A DNA stretch of 64,000 nucleotides from Purshia tridentata (GCA_003254885.1 QANT01007413.1:20570-84569), one strand, 5' to 3'. Shown: positions 25,029 through 37,199, counted from the first letter of the stretch. The notes: generated by a model from the letters alone, not told the origin. Made by a program: numbers and translations.

Positions 25029-26823
25029 CTTCTTTTCAGTAGTCGCAGTAGTGGAAGAGGTGAGATCAATTTTCATTCCATGGTGAATGAAGACATGGGT
25101 ACCAAGTTGAACTATGAACAAGAGACCTCAACACATGATCAAATCCAAAAGGATTGGAGCCCCAAGAGTAGTTTCGATGATGATGATGATAAAGGTTCCT
25201 CTATAATTAATGGTTTCAAATTCAAGCCCATCATGAACCAAGAATTATCTAATTTTGACCGAGGCTCGTCTACATCTGGGTTCCCTATAAGCTCATCAGC
25301 CATGGCGAACTCGTACGGCTTCCCCTCAACATTATTGCAAAGCCTATTCGAGCCGGAAGTAGTTGTACCCCAAACCCAACAATCACTCTTCAACAGCCAG
25401 CCAATGAGCTATTCTTCTTCAGTGGATCCAAATTATGGGGCTAATAATCCAAATGACTTATTATTATCACCGACGACGACTTCTAGTACTTCGAATTGGC
25501 CCAGATTATACTCTCCCAGCACCTGCCTCCAGCCACCGAAGCAACAAGTGCCTGCAGGCGGCAGCGGCGGCGGCCATGGCTTGCACTTTTCCAATAATAC
25601 CCCCTTCTGGAATGCCTCTGCAAGTACTGGTCTTTTTCCCTCAGCATCACAATCACAATATACAGCACCTGAAGCATTTGAACACAAACCCAATTCCGGC
25701 CACAACTTTATTACCAAGGTACGTAATTAATTAAACATATATATATTATTTGTACACATTTATTAATTAACATGTATATATGCTAGCTAGCTAGCATATA
25801 TTATTTGTTCATGACTAGTTAGGGTACTTTTTGAGGCTAATCAATATATCGATCATTTGGATATTGAAATCTCAGGCCAACACCAATGAACATGTTCAAG
25901 ACTCAAGCTCCATTGTAAAGAAAAGTGGCAGCAGCTCATCATGTGAAGTACCTGTATTCAAAAGAGCTCGAATCGAAACACCTTCACCCTTACCAACTTT
26001 TAAGGTACAATACTACGACACGTCCCTTCAAGCTTTTTGCAGCAGCTACTGATCCACGAGCTAGCTAGCTAGCTAGCTAGCTTTTTCTTTAATTCTAAAA
26101 GTTAATAATTTTTTAACTTTTTTTTTTTCCTGCTGATATTAGGTTCGGAAAGAGAAGCTTGGGGACCGAATCACTGCCCTCCAGCAATTGGTTTCGCCTT
26201 TCGGAAAGGTGAAGTTTAATTTTGGAGTTTTCTTTCATCTAATTTTAAATTCAAGAAGTGCATGATTGAGGAAAGAAAAAACTTTACTTTAACTTAGCTG
26301 CAGAAGCTTGATGAATCCTCTTTGTTCTTTTTTTATTGATCTTTTGCAGACTGATACAGCTTCTGTGCTTCACGAGGCTATTGAGTACATCAAATTCCTC
26401 CACGATCAACTCAGTGTATGTTCCATTAATTTTTTTGTTTAATCTTCTTATTTTTTTGTTTTTAATCATATATAATTGAAATATTTTAAAATAGGAAATT
26501 AAACCCTAGCTAGCATCCTCAATTCAAACACATGCAATTAGAAACAGTGTTCTGATGTAATTAGTTTTGTGCATGTATTTAATTAATTTCAGGTTCTAAG
26601 TACTCCATATATGAAAAATGGAGGTCCCATGCAACACCAACCTCAGGGTATTAGTTGTGATCATAAAATGGAGGCAGCGGCGGAAGGAGGAGGAGGAGGA
26701 GGAAAGCAGCAAGATTTAAAAAGCCGGGGACTGTGTTTGGTTCCGATTTCAAGCACATTCCCGGTTGCTAATGAGACCAATGCTGATTTTTGGACACCAA
26801 CATTTGGAGCAACCTTCAGGTGA
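24523..26823 (+). CDS. bHLH112/bHLH123-type transcription factor, six exons
   Basis: Exons: 24523-24926, 25040-25718, 25876-26004, 26143-26208, 26350-26415, 26593-26823 (TGA). All introns are GT..AG and phases agree, giving 524 residues. The N-terminus (MAEEFQGGICGGNWW) and DSTLQMIGFGLSS match the bHLH112 side of the family. Exon 3 ends with FKRARIETPSPLPTFK, the degenerate basic region. Exon 4 (residues 405-426, VRKEKLGDRITALQQLV) is helix 1 and exon 5 (427-448, TDTASVLHEAIEYIKFL) is helix 2. The C-terminus has RSRGLCLVPISSTFPV and ends WTPTFGATFR, as in bHLH112 and bHLH123. The His-Glu-Arg triad of E-box-binding bHLH proteins is absent, which is normal for this subgroup. It should act in the nucleus as a dimer; bHLH112 of Arabidopsis is linked to stress responses. 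Exact orthology between the two paralogues is open. Confidence 0.93.
24997..25024. repeat. (AT)n microsatellite in bHLH intron 1
   Basis: An uninterrupted AT run lies 15 bases upstream of the exon 2 acceptor (TTCTTCTTTTCAG), so length changes would sit close to the branch-point zone. Confidence 0.9.
26049..26082. repeat. (CTAG)n tetranucleotide repeat in bHLH intron 3
   Basis: About seven GCTA units in tandem follow the exon 3 donor by some 45 bases. Shorter runs of the same motif occur in the leader and in intron 2 near 25780. Confidence 0.85.
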
Positions 26824-27167
26824 TCGAAGAAGGTCGACGGAGCCAATTAATAGATATTAATTGTGTTTTGTAAAATTCCAATATTAATTAACTTCTTAAT
26901 TAATATATAGTTAGTTAGAGGGCGGTTGGCCAGGTTCGATCGGAACAGGAACAGGTGCTAAATTTAGCGGAGGTTGACAATATTGGTTTAATTAGGGCAG
27001 GGATAGTTGTTATCTCTGTTGTTGTAAGTTCGTTGTTGACAAAGCTGAATTTAGCAGATTTGGGGAGATAAGGAGCCTAATTTTGTTCCTGTTCATGTAT
27101 GTAATTGCCAGGGTGGGGTGGCACCACCTTTTGTTTTATTATCTCGGAGATCAGATCGAGAAAAAGA

Positions 27168-27173
27168 AATAAA
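27168..27173 (+). terminator. polyadenylation signal candidate of the bHLH gene
   Basis: AATAAA, 345 bases after the stop codon, followed by a TA-rich stretch. It is the first canonical signal downstream that I noticed. Confidence 0.45.
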
Positions 27174-27334
27174 AGAGATATATATTTATTGTATATTGTA
27201 TTTCATTTATTATATATATACAAAATATATATATGGTTGTTCACGAACAGCAGGTAGCTAGCTAGATTGAACTTAGAAGAGAAAAAATGATGATGAGTGT
27301 GAGGGAATAGTGGAGATTAATTGGCGCGCGTTTT

Positions 27335-27382
27335 AACTTTTTCATTTGTTTTCTTTTTTGGTCGAAACTTTTTCATTTGTTT
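27335..27382 (-). mobile_element. micro-retroinsertion with a 17-bp target duplication, reverse orientation
   Basis: AACTTTTTCATTTGTTT is repeated perfectly at 27335-27351 and 27366-27382. The 14-bp insert is TCTTTTTTGGTCGA, so on the minus strand it reads TCGACC followed by A6GA. The GACC-A junction is close to the GGCC-A junction of the other insertions. Confidence 0.7.
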
Positions 27383-29301
27383 ATATGTTTGGAGAAGAGA
27401 TGTGGTAGTGGGAATTAGTCAGAGGGCGGCCCACTATTCCTGCTTTTAGGGTTTCTGCTCGATCATCACTCATCATCATATATTTATCAGATAGATATTT
27501 TAACATGTTACAGATCAGATATGTGCATGCGCGAGTACATGTCTTTGCGCGCGTGTAAAACCATCGAGCCATTGTATAATATGACAATATGCATGTATAT
27601 ATATATATGGAAAATAATTTTGGACCTACCTCAATCTTATATCTTATATGACAATATTAATTACACATAATAGTGGTTAAATTTTTGTTGATTATACACA
27701 TTACCATTTATATATAATATTATATTAAAATTATTTTTATTAAAAGACCATCTTATCTATCACATATTCAATAGCAATAAATTTTTTCTGTTATTAAACT
27801 TTTATATTTAATTTATTATCTATAACTTAATTAAATTGTTGTTTGAAGAAACGTTGTTCATCCTCATTGAAAGTATCAAAATGGTTGAAGGTAAAATTGA
27901 AAGCGTCAAAGCTGTTGAAGTGCAGTTCCATCTGGAACATAAATACCCACATAACCAATGCTTCTTGCCACCCAACATTAATTTAACACCCTATAAAAAG
28001 TTAAAAGATACTTAATAACTAGGCTATGTGTATATCGGAAGAAGGAAGCTTCAATATGGACTTGTGTGCCTTCTGTGTATACTTGGCTCTCCTCCAACCT
28101 ATTTTTCAAGACAACGTTAGCAGATAGAGTTAGGGTTTCTTGTATTCCCTAATTTTAATGGCCAGATAAAAATCTCTTTTAAATCTTATTCTTTCGTAGT
28201 TTTATTTAAAATTTTCAAGATTTTTAAAAGGGTAGATAAGTCTTTAAAAAGTCTTATGTGGCAAATAATTATAAGCTGTTTTTAAATTAATTAAATACTA
28301 TTATTACGTGAAAAATCCATGTCATTGAGGCACAACTTTTTGAGGCCCTCTAGCACTCCCCTATATATATATCCTTATAGATGTATGCATCCATGATGCC
28401 GAAGCAGCCTCCTTCTTAATTTGCTTGTCACAAATTTCCTTTCTCATCTCTTCCTTCCATATTGGGTTATTGATCTTACTAGGTCAAATTAATTAATATT
28501 GAGATTTTCAACCACTCATAATTACGTCCACATCCACCATATATTCTTTTGTTCACAAGCACTTCTTCAACTAGATCGAGCCGGTTTTCAGATTCTGGAA
28601 ATCCTAAACGATTTTAAAAAATTGAAATCTTCAATCTTTTATAGATATTATTTGAGCCTAACAATATATAAATATATATAGGAATATATAAAAGATTTAT
28701 AAAATTTAGAAGTGTTAATTAGTATCCCACATCATTATGTTAGAGTTAGATATAAGTTAATTTAAACAATTCTCACCTTTTGAACATACTTTTAGAATTG
28801 AATTAGGCCAGATTTTTACATTAACATGTGTAAAGATAGACTTTATTTTCTATTAAACTATTGGACAGAGAATGACTCTTTAACATATTATATTGCATGA
28901 TATTAGCTATTCTCAGAATCCATATATGTATACATGCATGCATGTATGTATGTTAGTGTTGATTATCTCTAGCTAGCTAGATTTCAAGAATCTGTAATAT
29001 TAACCTTGATAACAACTAGAACCAGCTGAGTTGATGACTTAATCATTTTGCTTTTTTCTGTGTTCCATTTACTTGGAACTTCTTTCAAAGCAAGCATATA
29101 TATACATAATGTGATCAAAGGTTTCCACACTTTTCCCAACACGAACAGTAGCAGATGTATCACTATATATACATGGTTACTTTGACAGGATCATGGCTGA
29201 TTTACAATATTATTAATGGCAACTATGCAAGTGCATGCATGAATATAGCAAATTAAAGAAATACATATAAATATATATTTGAAAATCCCAAAACAAGTAT
29301 A

Positions 29302-29347
29302 ATAAACATACATTTTTTTTGGGGGGGACAAAGATATAAACATACAT
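29302..29347 (-). mobile_element. micro-retroinsertion with a 12-bp target duplication, C-run core
   Basis: ATAAACATACAT occurs at 29302-29313 and 29336-29347. The insert between is seven T, seven G, then ACAAAGAT; on the minus strand it reads ATCTTTGT, a C-run and an A-tail. It lies only a few bases left of the hAT-like element that begins at 29355. Confidence 0.6.
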
Positions 29348-29354
29348 ATATATA

Positions 29355-30118
29355 GGGGTGCAACTCAGGTTGGGTCAACCCGAACCCACCCGAACTCAAT
29401 TCAGTGATTGAAACTCATGTGGAAAGGTTTGAAAAAGTCAAAACTCGTCCAAGCCCGAACCTAGCATCAACCCGAATTTTTTTGGGTTGGGTGTGGGTAA
29501 TGGTCATACCCACCCAAAGCCAACGCCCAACCCAAACCCGAGCTGAAATTCCAATCCAAAATCCAACTAAAATATGTTATATATTAGTATATTACTTTAA
29601 ACTTTACACTAGTAATATGAAAATATAAACCATATATTATGGTACAAGAGTTAAACAACATAGATTGTAATATTACATTAATTTAATTTATGGCTTCTAG
29701 TTTATATTTTTTATTATATTAATTTGATCGTTTATGTTGTTTTAATATTTTTTGTTAAAGCCTTGAAGGTATGGTTGTATTTTATTTGAAGGGATAATAA
29801 TATAACCTTGGTTCATTCTCATTTTATGTTGAAGATTTGTTGTTGGTCATTTGAACGTAGTTGATTTAAAATTTTGAAATGTTGAACTAGGGTGCTCATT
29901 AATTGGAGGTTGTTGTGTACGTTTTACTTTGATAAAGATTAATTTTTTTTTTTTTTGAGGGTATGATCCCAACCCATGTCTTGATTTTGCGGGTTAACTT
30001 GAGTTAAGGTAAGGGTTGTATTGGCTTTACTTATTTTTAATCCGTCTAAACCCGAGTCCAAAAAATAAAGTATGAGTTGAGCTTTGGTTGACCTTTTAAC
30101 CCGCCCGAGTTGCACCCT
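29355..30118. mobile_element. hAT-like non-autonomous element, about 764 bp
   Basis: The left end GGGGTGCAACTCAGG and the right end (inverted) AGGGTGCAACTCGGG form terminal inverted repeats of about 15 bp. GGGT/AACCC-rich subterminal motifs such as TTGGGTCAACCCG and AACCCGCCCG follow. Both flanks are TATATA-type, consistent with an 8-bp hAT duplication but too simple to be decisive. Internal frames are short and no transposase is present. Confidence 0.7.
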
Positions 30119-30818
30119 ATATATATATATATATATATACATGCCCATTTCATCAAGGGATCCTTGATTAAATAATTTTATTTAAGGGATCTCTCGTGAA
30201 GCCTATTTCATATTGTATTTTAACGATTCGAATAGTTTATTTTTTAGGTTTATATTCAAATTGTCATAGATAAATTAAAAATCATTAAGCTATTTAACTT
30301 TAATCAAATAAATAGACAAATAAAATATTTTCGATAAACACTTGAAATGATAACTATTTAATCAAATAAATAAATGGTTTATGATTTAGTCAACTTTTTT
30401 ACAATGTGGATTGAGCTGCACACAAAATCTTTTATTTAATCGTAAATGAGAGATCTCCAAAACAAAGGACATATAGAAAACTAAACATGAAGAGGCTTAA
30501 AATTGAAGAGTCCCAAATTAAAGGATGACTAATCATGAGAGAAAATAAAGAAAGGTACTTTAATTGTTAAAACGTATTGATTGGTATCTGTTTGGCGCCC
30601 ACTTTATCATGTTTCTTTTTGTGACTTGTGAATTGTGAATTGATTTGCGGATACTTTGAAGCATATCGGGATCAGTGCCATTTGCTCTCTCGATATTATT
30701 TGTGGTCTGGAGTACTCCATGGAATTCAATTCCTAAATTAACTTCTTAAGCTTGGTATGTATAATATATATATATATATATATATATATGGACCTATGCT
30801 ACTACTACTAGTACTACA

Positions 30819-30856
<38 letters not shown>

Positions 30857-31868
30857 AAATAATAATATGCACGGTTTACTTATTAAAAGAAGAAACATAA
30901 AAGGAATACTTAAAAGGAAAGCATCTAAGCATCATTGCGGTTTTAATAAAGTAAATGTATGACTTCCAGCAATTACAATCCCTGCTTTAATGGAATACTT
31001 CTTTTTATTGTTTTGGCAAATCAATGGAAAACTCTATTTTTGTCTTGTGCTTGACGTTTTCCAGCTTAAAAAGGCTTATTTCTTTCTGCCTGCACCTTTG
31101 AATCTTTATCTTCCAGCCACCCATTTACACATTCATATAGATATATATATATAGCTATATATTATTATTATTAATTAAGCTCTTAATAAAATGAAGTTGA
31201 AGTTCTAAATATGGAAAATTTTATAATATAGTTACCTCATATCATGTAATCACACTTTTGATTCTTAAATGTTGACGAATTTATCTCTCTCATATTAAAA
31301 TATAGATTTTTCACAATAAAAATGCAAATGTTCTTTTGAAATACATCCTTACTATGCATGTGGCACACACCATATATGTCCTTATTTTTGAGCCAAGAGA
31401 TAGGTTATTTTCTCATCTCTCCTCTCGAGCTATAAAGGAAACTAAAGATCGCCAAGATTCAATTGGAATTATGGGGAAGGCGTTTTAAGTGGTTTACGGC
31501 CCATGAGGCCAACAGAATCTTTTGGATATTGGGCTCACTCTTTCATCAATATGGGCTCATATATGTAAGCTTTACTCCAAGTTACCATTATATGATTTAG
31601 AATCTTAGATGACCTTTATGATCTATCATGATCTATCAAGATAAAATAAGATTTATAAAGCATGTGAGAGAGTATCGAAATCGATATAAAACAAGTGACA
31701 ACAAATATATTACATAAAGCACATATTATTCTTTACGAAAACATGATTACATGAAGTTGGGAAGTGAAAATTCTGGAATGGGAATTTTGAAAAAATAAGA
31801 AAAAAGAAAAAAAAATTGTGCAAATATTAATATAGAATGCGAAACAGAGATTGTATTCTGGGTCAGAA
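30119..31868. other. intergenic sequence downstream of the quinone reductase gene
   Basis: AT-rich DNA with TA and TC microsatellites at 30760-30860 and around 31140. The part next to 31868 must contain the 3' UTR of the minus-strand gene to the right. No other gene can be supported. Confidence 0.5.
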
Positions 31869-34800
31869 TCAAACAGTCCCCTTAAGCTTCTTTGCAATGC
31901 CTGCAAAGTACTTTCCCTGGTGGAAAGCTTGCTGCAGTTCTAGCTCAGAGGGTTGTCTGGTGCCATCCCCAGCATAAGTTCCTGCACCATAGGGGCTACC
32001 ACCCTTCACCTTCTCCATCTCAAACATGCCAGCTCCAAATGTGTATCCAATAGGCACAAACACCATCCCATGGTGAACAAGCTGAGTAATGGCTGTCAAG
32101 CTGCACAGTTTCAAGCAGAACAAAAATAGGACTGAAATCACATTTAGAATTTTTCAAGTAAAACTAGCTACAATGCAGTTGGGAAAGAGTGGTGAACAAA
32201 AATTAAGAAATCCCTTTCTTTTTTTTTTCCTTTTTTTTCCTTTTTCTTATTCATCTCAGACAAAAAAAAAAACTTAAAAGAGAGCAGACTTGTTAGAAAA
32301 AACTCACGGGGTAGTCTCTTGTCCACCTCCTTGAGATCCAGTGCTGTAGAAAATGCCTGCAGGCTTGCCTGACAGTTGTTGTGTTCTCCATAAACCTCCG
32401 GTTGCATCTAAAAATGCTTTAAATTGTGCAGCCATCATTCCAAATCTGGTTGGGAAACCGAAAAGTAGCCCATCAGCCTCAGCAAGCTCATTAGGTGCAA
32501 TGATAGGTACTTCACTCTTTGGTGGTGCACCCATCTTTCCGAGAACCTCATCTGGCAGTGTCTCTGGTACCTGTAGGGGACCAACATATTGAATGAGGCA
32601 ATCAAATTCAATTTTTGCGGGGGAAAATCCGATATCCCTTTCAAATACAAAGTACCAGATTACTTTGAAGCAGAAGGTCCCAGTAAAAGAATTTATCATA
32701 TTAAATCTTTTTGCATACTTACTCAACTCAGTTTAGCCTTTATCCCAAAACCAAGTAAAAGAATTTATCATATTAAATCTTTTTGCATGCTTACTCAACT
32801 CAGTTTAGCCTTTATCCCAAAACCATATGATAGTCTAAATGATTTTTCAACAGCCCACAACAAAAATTGTGAGGTTGAAGAAAGCTAGCAACTCTGCACA
32901 TCTATGTATGCTAAAAGCTTAGTTTGTAAGCATAGAGGCATCACATACTAGACATTTCAAGAAACATGTACACTTAGAAACCTCTACATCAGCAATGGTA
33001 GTCTCGCAGTCAGATAATCAACTCAATGGTGTGCCAAAATCAGTTAGGGATGCTTATGTTATGTCCAAGGGGTAACAACAAGGCAAACCATTTCCTAGGA
33101 TTACTTGCTTAGGACAGGATTAATGTACCATATCCAACGGAAGGATATAAAATCCTCAAAGCTGGTCAGCAAGCTAAAAACAAAAATTTAAATCCTCAAA
33201 ACTAATATTAAAGGTGCAAAACCCTGGGTAATACACGTATTGAAACTTCACTAACTCTATTGTTAACTTCATTATAATTCTTTCAAACCAAGTTGAATTC
33301 AATTAAAACTATATTTCAAAAATTGTTGTCAATATTTTGGCTAAAAGATGCTTTCTGTAGCTTTGATAATTGATAGTGGTTCAATTTTATGAAAAATGAG
33401 GGACAAGTATCTCGCACCTGCCATAGTTTGGCTTCTACTCCTTCCACAGATGCAGCTCCTTTTTGTATCTCTTCAGCCAGCTTCTCAACATGTCCATACA
33501 TAGAATAGTAACTGTAACATGCATTGTAGGATTTTACAAATGTACTTAAATTTGTGCTAGAATTTAATATGTGAAAATCAATATTTCGCTGTAATAATCT
33601 TCCTGTGAACCAGAAAGGTTACTTAATTTTGTGCCTTTAATTGTTGATGGCATTCTCTGAATACATGATATACTGAAAGAACAAAAAACAGCTCGGTGTA
33701 AAATTATTAACCTCCTGGGTAAAAAAGCAAGTTCAGTAGGACTACAAAGATAATTATATTACTTTCACAGAGCCATAAATAAACGTGGATTGTTTTAAGT
33801 GTTCCATGTATTGTTTCACAAAAGTGTAATATAGAAGAAATGCAAAACAGTTCAGAAGAAAATCCATAACCACTAAAAGCCAAAATAATATGCATATCAA
33901 TATGGACAGAGAACCAATTTCGATAATGACGCATTCCGGGACCACACACAAAGCAGAAAAGCAGAGGCTTGCGTTTCTCTCTTGGTTATGATTTCAAAAG
34001 GTAGGTAAAGTTTCACAATCACTTTTTCCAGTTGTTGCTTATGGTTAACAGCACAGTGTCCGTAACATTAAGCCTTTTCAATTTGTTCCAATTACTAATC
34101 CTCCTTTTCTAGAACGTCTACAAATACATAGGGTAATGTAAAGCCACAAATGACACTTGCATGCATCAATCAAGCATGTCAAAAATCAAATAAAGACAGG
34201 GCTGTTTCTGCCACCCCAATAACAGGAAAAAAGAATAAATAAAATAAATTAAGTAAATAAGTAAACCCCCAAGAACACGAGAAATTATTGTATAACTGAT
34301 ATACTATTATGTGGTATAACCAACCTATGTGTTATAATATGGATGGATATTATTAGTATTATACCTTACAAATATAAATACATCCTCTTACAACACACTT
34401 ACATGTTGAATTGGTTACAACACGCAGCGATATATCAGTTATACCCAATAATTTTTCCAAGAACACAAGCTAGACGCTTTACACTATGAACTGCAACCTC
34501 AAATTTCTCTGTGAGCAGATAAATTTCGATCTTTCAATCTGTTTATTTCCCTAATCTTTGCTGGAAGATAAACGCTAAACAGGAAGCAAATGACATCTCA
34601 ATCCCAAAATATAATATAAAAAAAAAATTATATGAAAGATTTGTAATTCTTTAAATTTGATTGTGCATACAAGAGGAATTCTCCCAAAAGGTTTTTTTTT
34701 TTTTTTNNNNNNNNNNNNNNNNNNNNNNNNNNNGGAAGAGAGAGAGCATGAGATTTTCTAAAGCAGATTAAGGAAACAAATTAACACCATGGCCAAAAAA

Positions 34801-35294
34801 AAAACCAAGGAAACAAATTAACACTCCCAAGTGAATTTACACTCAATGACTGAAACTTTAGCGGCTGCTTACATTCAAAAGAAAGAGAGCCTTTTGGAAG
34901 TAGATGATTATTTACAATTAAATCTTACATATAATATTCTTCCCAATAACAGGTTAATACAATTGGGTTAAAATAACTCAAGCCGAATTGAACACCAGCT
35001 CCAACAAAATGCCAATCTTTTCAATTAATTCATTCACAACAACTCATCCATCACCTCCCAAGAAGCAAACTGAACCAACCCAGAAATGTTTTCATTTTTA
35101 TTGACCAAAGATCATATTTCATACTCACTCAAGTTAATGAAAGCAATAAAACCCAGAAATCATACCATGGAGAGCAACTAAAAACAATGTCCTCTACTTT
35201 AATTACGCACTAACAGATATTGATTCAGCATTTATCACCCAGAGAGAGATAGAGTGGGAGAGAAGACTTACACAATGTAGACTTTGGTGGCCAT
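31869..35294 (-). CDS. FQR1: FQR1-type NAD(P)H:quinone oxidoreductase (WrbA family), four exons
   Basis: Exons in transcript order: 35294-35272, 33511-33418, 32570-32308, 32100-31869 (TGA). Splice ends are GT..AG and phases join, giving 203 residues, the standard length of plant FQR1. It starts [20 protein letters not shown], the flavodoxin fold's FMN-phosphate loop (S11-H15). It continues with [20 protein letters not shown] and [12 protein letters not shown], both flavin-contacting segments of WrbA proteins, and ends KKLKGTV. The enzyme reduces quinones by two electrons using NAD(P)H, at the plasma membrane or in the cytosol, and in Arabidopsis FQR1 is an early auxin-response gene. The first exon codes only seven whole residues and is separated by a 1.76-kb intron that holds a MITE, a micro-insertion and the assembly gap. 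Confidence 0.95.
32682..32825. repeat. 72-bp tandem duplication in FQR1 intron 2
   Basis: Copies at 32682-32753 and 32754-32825 start AGTAAAAGAATTTATC and end TTTATCCCAAAACCA. They differ at one base (CATACTT versus CATGCTT), so the duplication is recent. Confidence 0.95.
34279..34456. mobile_element. 178-bp MITE in FQR1 intron 1 with a 10-bp target duplication
   Basis: Terminal inverted repeats read AAATTATTG-TATAACTGATATA on the left and AAATTATTGGGTATAACTGATATA on the right (inverted). The direct repeat CCAAGAACAC flanks it at 34269-34278 and 34457-34466. A diverged second copy in opposite orientation lies at about 44318-44452. The 9-10 bp duplication suggests a Mutator-type mobiliser. 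Confidence 0.78.
34707..34733. other. assembly gap (27 N) after a T-run
   Basis: Twenty-seven N follow a run of 15 T in FQR1 intron 1, so sequence here is missing. A single N also occurs at 52306. Confidence 1.
34770..34824 (+). mobile_element. micro-retroinsertion with an 18-bp target duplication, GGCCA core
   Basis: The 18-base string beginning AAGGAAACAAATTAACAC is present at 34770-34787 and 34807-34824 without mismatch. The 19-bp insert is CATGGCC followed by ten A and CC. It is the longest target repeat of the set and lies in FQR1 intron 1. Confidence 0.78.
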
Positions 35295-35408
35295 TGATGG
35301 AAGAGTAGTGTCTCTGTCTTTCTTTGTGTATGCGCTTTGTGCTTTGGAGCAATAACGTGTTGTTAGTGAATGAAACGTTGACAGTGGTGCACGAACAGCG
35401 GGGGGACC

Positions 35409-35419
35409 CTATTTATAAC
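35409..35419 (-). promoter_or_regulatory. TATA box of the FQR1 gene
   Basis: On the minus strand GTTATAAATAG lies about 115 bases before the ATG in otherwise GC-richer sequence. This is a good plant TATA box and predicts a leader of roughly 85 bases. Confidence 0.65.
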
Positions 35420-36335
35420 GCAAGCGATCCTCAGCTTTGTGTATTATATTATATAATATAAACACTTTAATTAGTCCTTTGTTTTCATGGAATTAAGTAC
35501 TTTCTTAATGGGAGCTTATTGCATCATTATTCATTAGTGGGTAAATATTTCTATTCTTGACACGTAATACATCTTGAATTGTTGGTGTCATATCCATAAT
35601 CATTTCAAAAGGAATTAAATATTAGAATTTCTAAGTTTCAACATAATATATTTTAATATTCGAATTATTAATTTTTTTGAGTAAACTATATTCATAAATT
35701 AAAAACACATTTGTTCTCTGTATTTAAAAATTATCAATTTGGTACCTTTGTTTGATACATTTTGAACATTGTGGATAAAGCACTACAAAATTAGAATCAA
35801 TAGGTGTAGTTGGTGTGCTATTTTTGTAGTATTAATCAGTGTATTATTTTAAAAATAGGATATAATGTATTATTGCAATTTGCGGGAAATTAAAGGGCCA
35901 GTAGCTTCTGTATACAACTATGAGGTATGCACCTCATCGTCCTTTACAGTTGATTATTGGATAGGATCATAGGAATGGAAGGGAATGGAAACAAGATGAA
36001 AATAAATTTGATAGATAATAACATGGAATACTAAGAGTTGCGGCCAATACTAGCAATGAAAAACCCAGAACATTCAAGGTTACCAAAAGTCAGATTCAGC
36101 CTACAATTTTCTTTTCTTTTTATTTATTTATTTGAGGGAGGAAGATCGAACTTTACAATAAGAGTAATTCTATAACTCTTTTAATTGAACTACTTCAATA
36201 ATAATGAGCTTACATATTTATATGCATATTGTAAATATCAATTAGTGTACTATGTAGTTTAGAACATTCTTTGATGACATGTTGTGTACTATTCAAATAA
36301 ATGGTTGAATTAATAATTTTGATTCATGATGCAAT
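35420..36335. other. FQR1 upstream region, nothing else recognised
   Basis: AT-rich sequence that should include the distal FQR1 promoter. I see no gene or structured repeat in it. Confidence 0.45.
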
Positions 36336-36381
36336 AAGCTGGAGGTCAACCTGGCCAAAAAAAAAAAAAAGCTGGAGGTCA
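36336..36381 (+). mobile_element. micro-retroinsertion with a 13-bp target duplication, GGCCA core
   Basis: AAGCTGGAGGTCA occurs at 36336-36348 and 36369-36381. The 20-bp insert is ACCTGGCC plus about twelve A. The two leading A of the repeat are ambiguous with the tail. Confidence 0.75.
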
Positions 36382-36401
36382 GAAAGAGAAACTCTTGCAC
36401 A

Positions 36402-36600
36402 CACTACAAGAAAAATAGGTTATAGAGGTAGAAATGATTCGCCTCTAAAAAAAATAGTAAGGCGAAAAAACACCCCTAAATGGCATAGGGGCGGTGGGAG
36501 TGACGAAAATCATTGTATACAATTGTATTTTTACAAAATCGGTCACATAAATATCGTGTAAAATAGTGCTCTTACAAAATTGATTACATAACTTATCATG
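36402..36600 (+). mobile_element. CACTA transposon terminus, solitary
   Basis: CACTACAAGAAAAATAGG is the characteristic CACTA-superfamily terminal sequence. It is followed by GAGG-TAG, GCGCCTCT-like and GGCGAA subterminal motifs in both orientations up to about 36520. I found no matching TTTTTCTTGTAGTG end to the right, so the other half is lost or too diverged. The right limit given is approximate. Confidence 0.55.
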
Positions 36601-37150
36601 TAAAATAATGATTCATCCTGAAAAAGGGATGGTATGCAAAAAAGTTTTCAATTTTTTCTATTTGATGAGGAGGTGTAGACTAGTTGCAAATAAAACCAAT
36701 TAATGAGGAAAAAGGTGTGTGGTCAATCCATTAATGATGGAGTGATCGCTTTGAGTTTGAGTGCCCTTATGCAAATTGAATAGGCAATGTGACAAGTTCC
36801 CTTTTATTATTGCTCTATATGTGTGTCTAACAACTACCTCATCAACTTTATGGTCAAATGAAGATTAAGAGAGGGAGAGTGAAGGATGCTTAAAAGGTAT
36901 AAATGAAATGATTTAGGCATGAAAATGTGGCAATGCCAAATGATGGGTGTTGTGTTTGCTTTAAAACTTGCTCTCTCTCATTGTTTGTGTGTTTGGAGGA
37001 ACACCGGCCAGATCGAAAGGCCATCAATGGCTCTTGTCTTGAAGCGTGCTTCTCTTCTTCATACTTAGCATCCATCATTCCATATATTTCATGCCCTCAA
37101 TTTCATCCAGTTTACGCATTTACAGTAACACCACAGCCACAACCATAATC

Positions 37151-37199
37151 AATAACTTACTTATCTTTGGCCAAAAAAAAAAAATAACTTACTTATCTT
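37151..37199 (+). mobile_element. micro-retroinsertion with a 17-bp target duplication, GGCCA core
   Basis: AATAACTTACTTATCTT is found at 37151-37167 and 37183-37199. The insert is only TGGCC plus ten A, about 15 bp. Confidence 0.78.

Larger units (their letters stand above)
26824..29301. other. 3' flank of the bHLH gene and intergenic sequence
   Basis: The first 350 bases are the likely 3' UTR, with an AATAAA at 27168-27173. Beyond that I see AT-rich sequence, short TA and CATG repeats and one micro-insertion near 27.35 kb, but no gene. Confidence 0.5.

Noticed and set aside
24568-25734. Antisense and alternative-frame open frames across the bHLH exons
   Set aside because: The six spliced exons explain the region fully and encode conserved domains; the others are shadows.
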